A stretch of 64,000 nucleotides of DNA from Fomes fomentarius (taxonomy: Eukaryota > Basidiomycota > Agaricomycetes > Polyporales > Polyporaceae), in NCBI GenBank assembly GCA_022606135.1, contig JABYQN010000015.1, positions 1 through 64,000 of the forward strand. The letters are read 5' to 3'. The notes beneath the pieces are model-generated. The model was not told the origin of the DNA and made no database searches. It saw nothing but the letters and a program-made list of their open reading frames with translations. Both the position numbers and the translations under genes were made by a program. Below, piece after piece: positions 1 to 14,851 of this stretch; position 1 is the first letter of the stretch; each line of letters opens with the position of its first letter.

Positions 1-60
1 AGGAATACATACCGTCACGGAGAGAGCCCATACCCCATACCCCACCCAATCCAACCCGCT

Positions 61-480
61 CCAACTCCCGGATCTGCAAAAGTCAGCAATCACCCCATGA
101 GAAGAGTAAACGACCTACCTTTCCTCGACCTCGGAAATTGGATGTGTTAGTATGCTGCTTGGAAATGTTGAGGAGAGAGGAAGACGTACCATCGAAACCC
201 CGCCGTTGCCCTTGCTGATGCCGGCGACAATAAAGCGTGAATCTGCAGCCGTAACCCGCACCCCAACCTTCCCCTACTCGGACAGCGCCCTATGCGTATG
301 CTAGACTTGGAGCTGGTAGGTGAGGGACGTGCCATCTGTGGAGAGGTACCCGCTGCAGCAACGTCATAAGGGACCAAGGTCGGGTTGAGACTTGCAATGG
401 GCGAGGGGTCGAAGTCAAGGTCGAGGTTGGGGAGATGGTGGAGGGGAGAGAAGAGCGATGGGATGGGATTCATCTTCATC
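61..480 (-). repeat. Repeat unit with splice-like borders, copy 1
   Basis: Read on the minus strand, this stretch has blocks bounded by good fungal splice signals: donors gtacgtc and gtaggtc, and an acceptor ending ttgcag, with introns of about 50-60 nt. A related unit lies at about 1470-1800 in the same orientation; both share the segment around 'tcaccccatgagaagag' and the donor near 'gtgttagtatgctg'. Nothing reads as a known protein. It may be the exons of a decayed or unrecognised gene running off the left edge, or a simple duplicated non-coding block. Confidence 0.45.
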
Positions 481-1469
481 GCGCTGCTATATACCCCTCT
501 GGTGGACGTCAGCCTCCCCGGCTCGATCTACGTAGAGGCTGGCACCGACAACCTCGCGCGTCATAGTCGCAGGATTGCCTAGTCGGCGACCGAGTTTTAT
601 GAAAGGCCCGGGTGCGTAAAGGCACAGGTCACCCGGGATGCCCATACGGTCGAGTGTCTGGGCCCCTCGTCCCTTTGCTTATTGCACCAGTGAATTGTTT
701 TGCTGCTAGCCTAGCGAGGTGGTGCTGAACGTCCGCGCTGCTTTGGAGGGGTAAAGTGAGCGCTTGCGGAAGGACGCGTGAAACGTGACCGCGATAGCCG
801 CCTAGGGAAAGGTGGGACTTGCACAGTGACAATGTACGTCGACTGTGACGATCTCGACCTTCTTGGTATTGCGGAGGTCTGTAACTGGCTGTATGCTTCG
901 CTTTATGCACGAACTCACCTCCCAGGCTCGAGCACATTCACAAGGCAACACTGACTTGCTGGCCAACGCACGATGATGTTGGCACGGTCTCCTTTCCACC
1001 TCAACGGAGACGGGAGAAAGTTGTGTATACTGACCTTTAGTCCCGGCGGACGAGATCTCTTCCACGCATTACCGGGCATACTCTACCCGGGACGTGAGCG
1101 AGGGAGGGACCATCACAGCCTATGCCCACTCTGCTCACTAAGAGTTGACCATTTAATCCTTTTCGACTGCGTATGGATTCAGTACTACTAGCAGGCTACA
1201 TCCATGCATCACTGACAAAACTTCAAATTCGCGAAATGTCTCGGACCCCCATGCATAGAAAAGATGAAAAAAGAGAAACCGCATTTTGGTTTCCCCGTCG
1301 GCGCACCACCTCGAACGCGAGATCTGCGCGAGCGGATACTCGTCCCGAGGACCACGGAGAGGTATGCGGCAGGACCGAAGTCCCTCCCTCAGGAAAGGAA
1401 AGACCTACCTTGTCTCGCAGTCTTGACGCCTTGACGCCTTGAAGCCTTGACTCCTTGACGCACCGACCG
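481..1469. other. Unassigned spacer between the two repeat units
   Basis: No reading frame here stands out as a gene. On the minus strand around 840-1040 two short blocks are separated by a possible 40-nt intron (donor gtgagttc, acceptor ttacag), which could be remnants of a gene. I cannot name it. Confidence 0.3.
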
Positions 1470-1800
1470 CCGGATCTGCAACGGTCAGCCATCACCCCAG
1501 GCGAATGGTAGGAGGAAGACGTACCGCTGCGGAGAGAGACTTTCTCAATCCAATCCAATCCGACCACCTCCAACTCCCTCCGACCGAATCTGCAACTGTC
1601 AGCCATCACCCCACGAGAAGAGTAAATGACCTACCTGTCTTCAATCTCAGGGAGCGCGTGTGTTAGTATGCTGGTCGAGGAGGTGGTAGGAGGGGGACGT
1701 ACCGTCAAGGCCAAGAGTGTCTTGTCATTTTGACAGTCGAGGATCGGAGGCGGGGGGAGATGGTTGAAGGGGGACAAGAGCGATGAGGAGGGGAGTCAGC
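1470..1800 (-). repeat. Repeat unit with splice-like borders, copy 2
   Basis: This is the second copy of the unit at 61-480, more diverged. On the minus strand it shows three consecutive exon-like blocks of 50-70 nt separated by blocks that start gtacgtc or gtaggtc and end gcag. The block after the last acceptor holds short direct repeats around 1420-1450 (tcttgacgccttgacgcc). The translated blocks contain stops, so it is not an intact gene. Confidence 0.45.
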
Positions 1801-2795
1801 TCTCGGTACACGTTATAACCTGTCGGAAGGGTGTCAACCTCTGGGCTCCATCCGCATGGCCAGCACGTCCGTATCCGGTCTCAGACCTCATCTTCGAGTC
1901 GCTCGCCCCCTACCAGTGCACAATACTCGTCCTGCTAGTTAGGTCGGACAACTACTACCTCTGGACAGTGCCATCACCAGGACGTGCTCGACATGATTTT
2001 AAATGCCCGCACTGCCAGGCTTGAAGAGGGGAAGATGGATGGACGCGTCGACAACTTGGACGCAGGTTTTAATTTATGACCATTCGGTGACCATTCGGAT
2101 TGACCAACGCGACAGTTGCCGCTCCAGGAATGTCCATTTTGCATTTAGACTGCGACTACCACTTCCGATTTTGCGTCACCAAACACGCTCTGCAATTCGT
2201 AGCCTGGTATTCAAACCGGGGGGACTCCCTGGGACGCGCTCCGCTCGGAGCGCCCACCAGTCCATAAGCGTCAACACAGCTTGTACTTTTGACGTATCTC
2301 CCAGGCAAATAGGACTGAAGAAGGTCAAATCAGGTATTTTTGTCCGAAAAACCGTGTCATACCCAGCAGTCAAGCGCCAGCGCGCTTTTCCTCCATCGAT
2401 CTCTCTCTCAGCTCTCGTTCTATGCAATTCAGCAATATGTTTCGCTTTTCAATTGCCGCAATCAAGTCTCTATTATGTCCTCGGGGATCTGCAAGCGTCT
2501 TCTCCCACGCCCGTATCGAAACAGGGTGTGATCCAGTGCTCTCAAATGTCGGTACTGATTACGTGATTCTAGTTGACTAACGGAGGACCGCTATCCCGCA
2601 CATGTGTACTATGGAGAGACAGCGACTAGGGACGATTGACAGAGTCGGGAAAGTATGACACATAAGGAATTGGGCCGTCTACCCTATAGGTGTGTGTGTT
2701 CGGGAGACTACGACTCATCGTCACTTACTACTGTTAGCAGGCCCCACTGCGCGACTCCATCTTGTTCACACGCAGAGCTCGCCTAGTGGTGGCCG
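1801..2795. other. Unassigned region upstream of the AKR array
   Basis: Open stretches of up to 187 codons occur on both strands, for example 2003-2566 on plus, but none has a recognisable motif, a convincing start context or exon partners. I see no gene I can support. Confidence 0.35.
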
Positions 2796-2804
2796 CTGGG
2801 GCCA

Positions 2805-2812
2805 TATATAAG
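2805..2812 (+). promoter_or_regulatory. TATA box of AKR copy 1
   Basis: The string tatataag lies 87 nt upstream of the start codon at 2892, a normal distance for a fungal TATA element. Its surroundings are unlike the leader shared by AKR copies 2, 3 and 4, so copy 1 has an independent promoter. Confidence 0.55.
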
Positions 2813-2891
2813 AAGATGTGCTGAAGGTGGAAGGATCAACCAAACCTCGACTTGCAGACCTCACGCAGCACGAACACTAACCTCGGGAGAA

Positions 2892-4728
<1,837 letters not shown>

Positions 4729-5183
4729 AACGGAGAGGAGAATCCCAGCGAATGCGCTGAAACGACAAGATAAGGTACCGAAGGGTCGATCATACATCAA
4801 GGGTACGGGCCCCGGAGGGTGCGATGCGTTCGCGATTTATTGTTTAGCGATTTCCGAGAAACTAGCAATTCCCGTTTGACCGCGCTCAAAGCCATTGCTC
4901 GTGACTTCCTACAGGTCTTCAAGCTTCACGCAGTGGGCGCAGCGACTGAGTCTTGGATTCTGCCAACGCCTCGGAATAGAATGCCGTCATAGATGTGCAG
5001 AAAGTCACGGCAGAATCTTGAAGCCATGAGCACTGATGGTCACGTGCGGTGCGATTCCATGCTCAGCCTCGCGACTGTAGACTCCGGTCGGGAATCCTAT
5101 AATTCCTCCGCGACGCTTTCTTCGTTACTCAGCAGACTATATACTGACTAGTACTGTGACGTGCCGTTCCTGCTATATTTTGC

Positions 5184-5191
5184 TATAGATA
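5184..5191 (+). promoter_or_regulatory. TATA-like box of AKR copy 2
   Basis: The string tatagata, 129 nt before the start codon, occupies the same place as tataaata in copies 3 and 4 and is followed by the same 'acggcctgagaggcgg' leader. The copy-2 box is a one-base variant of the others and may be weaker. Confidence 0.55.
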
Positions 5192-5234
5192 CGGCCTGAG
5201 AGGCGGCGGTGTCCCAGACACAACTTGACCTGCA

Positions 5235-5270
<36 letters not shown>
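5235..5270 (+). repeat. Microsatellite (actctc)6 in the AKR copy 2 leader
   Basis: Six perfect actctc units lie between the TATA-like box and the start codon. Copy 3 has only one unit at the same place, so the tract expanded in copy 2. It would form a pyrimidine-rich stretch of the 5' untranslated region. Confidence 0.9.
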
Positions 5271-5319
5271 GTCCCCGTCGCTCAAGCTTCAAGCTTCAAG
5301 TATAGGTATTACCACAGAC

Positions 5320-7202
5320 ATGGTGTCGAACAAGCAGACGAGCGCGTTGAACATTGTGATGGTAATTCCTATCCAGAGATGTATCCATTGGCAGATGCCC
5401 GCTACATTGTGCTTCGTGTTTTCGTGTAGGGTGCAATGACGTTCGGCGAGGAAGGCAAGGAAGGTCACTATCTATCCAGTACCCTTCACCACGATCACCG
5501 CTGATTCAATGCATCAACTCACACCGCAGGCGCACGAGTACATGATCTCAAGGATGTCGAGGCGATCCTTGACGTCTTTCAAGCGCATGGACATTACGAG
5601 GTAGTATCACGATTGATGTCGATCATATTCTCCTTATACTGATACTTAGTCTCATTGACAGATCGATACTGCCCGCATATACTCTGGTGGGACGAGCGAG
5701 GAATATCTAGGCAAGATCGACTGGAAGAAGCGCGGTCTCGTCATGGACACCAAGCTCTATCCCGCCGGTGTACGTATCCCGTGTAGCCGGTGGCCACCCC
5801 ACATGTTCCGCCATCTACAGGATCGATATTGATATGGACTATCTCGGCCTTTGACCAGGTTAATGTGCGTTGGCGGCTCACCAGCGCAGGCAGAGGCATC
5901 TCGCATTCACCAGAGGTACGTTCCCGTTGATTGCTTCTCATCAGCCTGGTGTAGAGTCCTGGAGCTCACCATCGACGGAAACCAGGATCTGCGCAAGTAC
6001 CTTGATATCTCTCTGAAGGCCTTGAACACCGAGTAAGTGACCTGTTTCTCTCTCGATGAATCTATATTCTTAGTTACCGCATAGGTCGATCGATATGTGG
6101 TATCTGCACGGTCCCGACCGCACCACTCCTTACGAGGTCACACTCAAAGCCGTGAACGACCTCTACAAGGAGGGCAAGTTCAAGCGCTTCGGCATCTCTA
6201 ACTACATGGCGTGCGTCCCCGCTCCTACCAAAACCTTGTTCTCATCACCTATCTGATCTCCACGTTTCGCTTGCACGCGCATATACATGCAGTTGGGAAG
6301 TCGCGGAGATCGTGAAGATCTGCAGAGAGAACGGGTACATCCAGCCCACGGCGTACCAGGGCATTTACAATGCCGTCCACCGCACGGTCGAGCCGGAGCT
6401 TTTCCCGTGCCTCCGCAAGTTCGGGATCGCGTTCTACGAGTTTAACCCGCGTCAGTGGCATCTTCGAGTCTAGTCTAGCTACGGTGGGCTAACACATCAT
6501 ATTACGATTCATGTGAACACACAAAGTCGGTGGTGGATTCTTCACACATCATATTACGATTCATGTGAACACACAAAGTCGGTGGTGGATTCTTCACGGG
6601 CAGGTACCGCTCACTGCAGGACCAGGCCGAGCCCAGCTCGCGGTTCGACCCCGAGAAGGGCCAGGGCAAGGTTCGTCCCGAGTTTTCACTCTCAGCGGGT
6701 GGCCAGACCTCTTCTCCGCCTCCGCTTAGCCTCCCTTGCTGATACTGACTCTTTGCTGATCTCTGAAAGATCTACCGCGCGCGGTACTGGAACGAGCCCT
6801 ACTTCGAGGCGCTCTCCAAGATCGAAGAGGTCGCGCAGAAGCACAACCTGACCCTCGCCGAGGTTGCCCTCCGCTGGATCTCGCACCACAGTCTCCTCAA
6901 GCGCGAGTACGGTGACGCTGTCTTGATCGGGGCATCGAGTGTGAAGCATATCGAGCAGGTGAGTGTGTCACTTGCTCTGGCGAGCCCAGCTAGTGGGAGA
7001 AGGATAACTGACAAGTGGTTTGTTTTACGCGGTAAGAACCTGGTGGACTTGGAGAAGGGGCCATTGCGTGAGTGTTCGACCCTTGGGACATCCCACCAAA
7101 GTGACTAATTGTCTCATCGTCTATGCAGCGGAGGAGGTGGTCAAGGTCCTCGACGAAGCGTGGCTCTCTGTCTCATCCTACGCTACACCCTACTTCCACT
7201 AA
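5320..7202 (+). CDS. AKR7-type aldo-keto reductase, copy 2
   Basis: Second intact AKR7-like reductase, 342 aa. Exons: 5320-5361, 5430-5463, 5530-5600, 5662-5769, 5859-5915, 5986-6032, 6085-6210, 6293-6450, 6579-6670, 6770-6958, 7037-7067, 7129-7202. Tetrad D51 and Y56 (IDTARIYSGG), K80 (MDTKLYP), H128 (WYLHGPD). Later landmarks are [32 protein letters not shown] and VLIGASS. Two oddities concern splicing. A 52-bp tandem duplication copies the intron 8 acceptor and the first bases of exon 9, and only the second acceptor (exon from 6579) keeps the frame. The intron 10 acceptor is a less usual taag. Exon lengths equal those of copies 3 and 4 throughout. Confidence 0.93.
6493..6596 (+). repeat. 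52-bp tandem duplication across a 3' splice site
   Basis: Two head-to-tail copies (6493-6544 and 6545-6596) each contain the end of intron 8, an AG acceptor (6525-6526 and 6577-6578) and the first codons of exon 9. Because 52 is not a multiple of three, use of the first acceptor shifts the frame. Confidence 0.9.
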
Positions 7203-7421
7203 GCAGCAGTGAGATGATATCGATGATCCCTGGACACGAAAAGTGGCCAGGTATTTCAATGAGGAAGTGCAAGGCCTTGCAGTGCCAGCTTCTATAACGT
7301 AGGAACTCTGACAGTCAGTGGTCGCTGTATTTGTTTTCGTGTCACTCGCGATTGAGTACTATGTCAACTACATCGCAATCTATGCTTTTCACCCACATTC
7401 CACAGCTTCTCCACAATCGAA

Positions 7422-7970
7422 AAACTTGAGCCCGGTTCACGGTTCGACCCGGCGAGATTGATGGGCGTGGTGTGTGCCCACCTGATGCCTTTACACTCCC
7501 TTCAACTGTTCAGATTCACTACCGTCATTTCTACGCTGGCAGGCCTTCCGCAGGCGATAGTGAAATGAGACGTACTCCAGCGCGCTCGCTTCTATTGAGC
7601 AAGTCGCGAAGAAGCACGAACTGACGCTCTCTGAAGTCGCCTTGCATTGGCTCTCGCACCATAGTCTCAAGCGCGAGCATGGCGACTCGGTTATCGTCGG
7701 CGCGTCGTCCTTGGAGTATCTCGAACAGGTGCGTGTTCCGTGCGCGGGACGGAAATTGGAGCTCAACTGACAACTTGAAGCTGTTCCTCGATTGCGAATA
7801 GAGTCCGGCAGACTTGGAGGAGGGACCGTTTCGTGAGTGTTTCTGCTCGCATCAATGCGTGCGGAATTATTGACGTCGATGACTCCGAGGATGCAGCTGG
7901 GGAATTGCTCGAGGTCGTCAACGAGGCATGGCCCGCTGTGTCGCCCTATGCTCCCTCTTACTTTCACTGA
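7422..7970 (+). pseudogene. AKR7 relic: 3' half only, closest to copy 1
   Basis: This segment matches exons 9-12 of AKR copy 1 but has no 5' half. The exon 10 start, which reads RRYWNEAYF in copy 1, here reads R, R, stop. Later pieces remain recognisable (VAKKHELTLSEVA; final AVSPYAPSYFH and stop at 7968-7970), as do the intron borders. It belongs to the duplicated block that continues to about 8370. It cannot encode a reductase. Confidence 0.9.
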
Positions 7971-8400
7971 AACGGAGAGGAGAATCCCAGCGAATGCGCT
8001 ATCACGTCAGACATGCTAACTTACAGAAGGGTCGATCATGTTTCAACGATGCGGGCCGTTTGTAGTGCCTCCGAATCAGGCCTGAGAGTGCGATGCGTTT
8101 GCGATTTATTGTGTAGCGATCATTCCCGAGAAACTAGCAAGTCCCGTTTGAACGCGCTCAAAGCCATTCCTCGTGACTTCCTCAGGCAGGTCTTCATGCA
8201 GGGTGCGCAGCGATTGAGACGTGGATTCTGCTAACCCCTCGGAATAGAGGCAAGCGCGGTGACTTCCTACTCATCTCTGACGGAACCAATGTCCGGAGCG
8301 ATGAGCGACCATTGATGGCCACGTGCGATGGCGCTTGGGCGACTGTAGACTCCGGTCGGGAATCCTAGTAATGCTTTCTTCGTTACTCAGCAGATTCGAG
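7971..8400 (+). repeat. Duplicated AKR downstream flank, copy 2
   Basis: This continues the duplication of about 4100-5110 beyond the relic's stop. Shared landmarks are 'gagaatcccagcgaatgcgc', 'cccgagaaactagcaa' and 'gactgtagactccggtcggg'. No gene is seen here. The last part is the start of the promoter block shared by copies 2, 3 and 4. Confidence 0.7.
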
Positions 8401-8677
8401 TTGTCTCATCTGCCAGAGTCTTCCAGGGCAACAGAGATACCGACACACAAAGGTTCACTACAAGAAGTTCGAAGGTCAACGCCTGCCAACTCGACGGATT
8501 GAACCCGAGGATTGAGTCTGCCACCATTCACTTTGACCCACATTTCTCCGTCTTCACGGCGTTCCTCAGACTCAGTGTTGTGTCAGCAAGTCTGTGGGAG
8601 AAACGGGGATAGTATTCAATCGCATCATGGGACGGCAAGAGATAAGTATATGCTGATTGTGACATGCCATAGTTGGC

Positions 8678-8685
8678 TATAAATA
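8678..8685 (+). promoter_or_regulatory. TATA box of AKR copy 3
   Basis: A clear tataaata lies 109 nt upstream of the start codon, within a block that also precedes copies 2 and 4: 'gtcgggaatcct' further up, then 'gacatgcc', the TATA box and 'caagcttcaagt' just before the ATG. Confidence 0.7.
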
Positions 8686-8793
8686 CGGCCTGAGAGGCGG
8701 AGAGGCGGCGGTACGGTCCCAGACACAACTTGACCTGCAACTCTCACTATCGTCCGCGGGACTCAAGCTTCAAGTACAGGTACTACGACAGAC

Positions 8794-10610
<1,817 letters not shown>

Positions 10611-10756
10611 GCGGCAGTGAGATGATAGCGATGACACACAATTCTAACTACTAAATACTAGCATGTACCATGCAATGTGCCCGGTGACTAGATACATATA
10701 GTATCCATCTAAGGCAGCTAAAGAACAATTCTGTCGACTGCTGCTCTCTGTTGTTC

Positions 10757-11460
10757 ATCGCTCAAAGGCGAAGACCCGAATTCTGCCGCTCATCTATTTT
10801 GACACCCCGGATCATGTCGATCCACTCCGTGACCTTGTACCAGCGTAACTGAAGTTCACCCTCAAGAAGATACTGGCGCTGGAGGGTGGCCTTCGGGAAG
10901 ACGGCTGATAGAAAATGTGCGACCATCTTCTGAGCACGCTCTGCCTCGCTCAGCGGTGAGCAGCCCAGGTAGAGGTTCTGGAGTGCGGACGGACTTGCGC
11001 CCAGCTGGCTGTCGACATCCAGTTCATCATAAACCTCAGGAGGCAACTGGTCCCAGGCCGGCCCACAAGGAATGGAATCGGCGTCGACTTGGACACCGAG
11101 CGTCCTCAATTGGGGACAGTGGATAGCAAAAGAAGGCAACACTTGCAGGGTGGTCTTGAAGGAGATCGTCGTCGAGGTCATACACGCATGGCAGTACGAC
11201 ATCGAAACGTTCCAAGCGAGAGAACCTGAGCATCGATAGGAGGCCGGGGGACCGAATATGACACCGCGGTTCGTTCACCGGAGTGGAGTATTGTCTGGAG
11301 TCGGTTGCATAGAGTCGCACCGGGAGAAGCATCTCTGGGCTGAATTGAGAATGAATTGCTGCAAACTTTGAGGAAACGTGACAGGAATAGGGAATATCGC
11401 TGAACTCTAGGCAAAGGGAGCGTAGTCTCCCCTAGGCAGACATTGGACGGGCCTACTGAC
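10757..11460 (-). pseudogene. F-box-protein-like relic downstream of AKR copy 3
   Basis: On the minus strand an open stretch ending at 10762 reads like the leucine-rich C-terminal part of an Agaricomycete F-box protein: FAIHCPQLRTLGVQVDA, then LQNLYLGCSPL, then VAHFLSAVFPKATL and WYKVTEWIDMIRG. Just upstream the same protein continues in another frame (LLSMLRFSRLERFDVVLP), so a frameshift separates the two parts. The F-box itself is not found. The identification rests on overall pattern, not on a catalytic motif. A shorter relic of the same tail lies after AKR copy 4. Confidence 0.55.
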
Positions 11461-11974
11461 AAGCGGGATAGACGGCCCTACAAGGTCTGCTAGGGGCCTA
11501 GGGATAGACTCGGCAAGTGAAGTTCGGTCAGAGATAGAAACTCCCTGCAAGGTTCGGAGCGATGACTCGGAGCTCAGCCGCCGGTCTGAGCCATTGCCAG
11601 CGACGGCTACGTGTGATGGTTCACCGACCGTCGGATCCGTCCGGCAACACTCATGTTCAAACGCTGGTTGAGCGTCAGCGAGCCTATACTAGGCTCTCCG
11701 GTCGGGAATCCTTTTATATTCTCGCGGCGCTTTCTTCGTCCGTTGCTCAGCAGATTGTCTCATCTAAGCCGACAGAGACCGAAAAGTTAACTCACACGAA
11801 GTTTGAAAGCCAACGCCCGACTCGACGGAATGAGCTCCAGTAGGCCAGTACCCATTCATTTCAACCCCCATTTCTCCGTCTTCTGCGCGTTCCTCAGACT
11901 GTTGCGTCAGCAAGTCTGTGGGAGAAACGGGGATAGTATGCTAACCGTGACATGCCGTTCTTGCGCTAGTTTGC
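11461..11974. other. Spacer with duplicated AKR promoter block
   Basis: No gene is seen. The right half repeats the upstream block of copies 2 and 3, including 'ggtcgggaatccttt', 'ctcagcagattgtctcatct' and 'tctgtgggagaaacgggga', showing that the duplicated AKR unit carries several hundred bases of its own upstream DNA. Confidence 0.6.
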
Positions 11975-11982
11975 TATAAATA
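11975..11982 (+). promoter_or_regulatory. TATA box of AKR copy 4
   Basis: The string tataaata lies 94 nt upstream of the start codon at 12069, in the same block as in copy 3. The leader is shorter because part of the 'ctgagaggcgg' segment is missing. Confidence 0.7.
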
Positions 11983-12068
11983 CGGGGGAGAGTTGTGTCC
12001 CAGCTGGCTCTTACCATCGTCCTCGGGGCTCAAGCTTCAAGTTTACATACTACGACAGTACGACAGAC

Positions 12069-13907
<1,839 letters not shown>

Positions 13908-14027
13908 GCGGCAGCGGGATGATAGCAATGACACACATTGAGTACTGCTACATACTCCCATGTACCACGCAATGCGTCTGAAGACTAGATACATCTAGCC
14001 ATCAAATCCAGGCAGGGGACTACTCTG

Positions 14028-14290
14028 TCGACTGCTGCTGCCATCATTTCTTCTGTTGTTTACCGCTCAAGGAAGAAACCTCATCCCGCCGCTCATTCAT
14101 CAGAACGCTTATAAGCGATTTCATCCACTGCGCAACCTTGTCCCAGCGTGACGCAAGTGCGTCGTCACTTGGGGACTCAGGCCTTCAGGCTCTTGCTGTT
14201 TCACGTCAAAAGGGACCTTTTGCAAACCAGTTCGCCCTATCCTTTGCAGCAAGGTACCTTCTGGAGGGCTCTGCTATCGTCAGCCTGATT
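14028..14290 (-). pseudogene. Short F-box-like relic after AKR copy 4
   Basis: This stretch matches the end of the relic at 10757-11460 at the DNA level, for example 'tgtcgactgctgct' and 'ttcatccactgcgcaaccttgtcccagcg' against 'tcgatccactccgtgaccttgtaccagcg'. It lies at the same distance after an AKR stop codon, so the duplicated unit was AKR plus F-box tail. No frame is open. Confidence 0.5.
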
Positions 14291-14851
14291 GAAGTTGACT
14301 GGTCCGACTAGTCCTTGTCCAATTCTAGTTGAACTAGTACTGGCACACAAACCTAGACATAATAGCTTCTCCGCAAGTAATTCTATGACGACTCGTAGTC
14401 TGAACGAGGAGCATTCAACTCGGCAACCCCAGGGAAAAAGGCACAGTTGATCTTGCAGCCCTCGTCTGCGGAACTTTATTAAGGAATAGGGAGGATGGAT
14501 GAGCTTTATCCGCTAAACATACGTTTGCCTATTACCACAGCCCTGAGACACATACCTTGTTCACCTGTCACAGACACGCGAAATAGCACGCCAACATACC
14601 GGAGAGGTGATGCAATCCATCTATCTAACTATCTAGTCTGTTACGGAATATAATGAGCATAAGATACATGTGAGTTGTTGTGTGGGCAGCGACGGGATTA
14701 TGGTGCGTGAGCGAAAGCGATGCAAGACGATGATCCGGTGTGTATGGCGACGTGATTACCCAAAAGCCAAAAAGCGACGACGTGGCGCAGGTGTGCAGAG
14801 GACAGGGGAGCAGCGAAGAGAGTAAGTGCGGTCGGAAACCCCAGCAGGCGC
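14291..14851. other. Intergenic, 3' side of mitochondrial RNA polymerase
   Basis: No gene, repeat or RNA signature is seen. It should contain the polyadenylation region of the minus-strand gene that ends at 14852. Confidence 0.4.

Noticed and set aside
5230..5300. A CRISPR-like or tandem array
   Set aside because: It is a simple hexanucleotide microsatellite plus a short aagcttc repeat, in a fungal gene leader.
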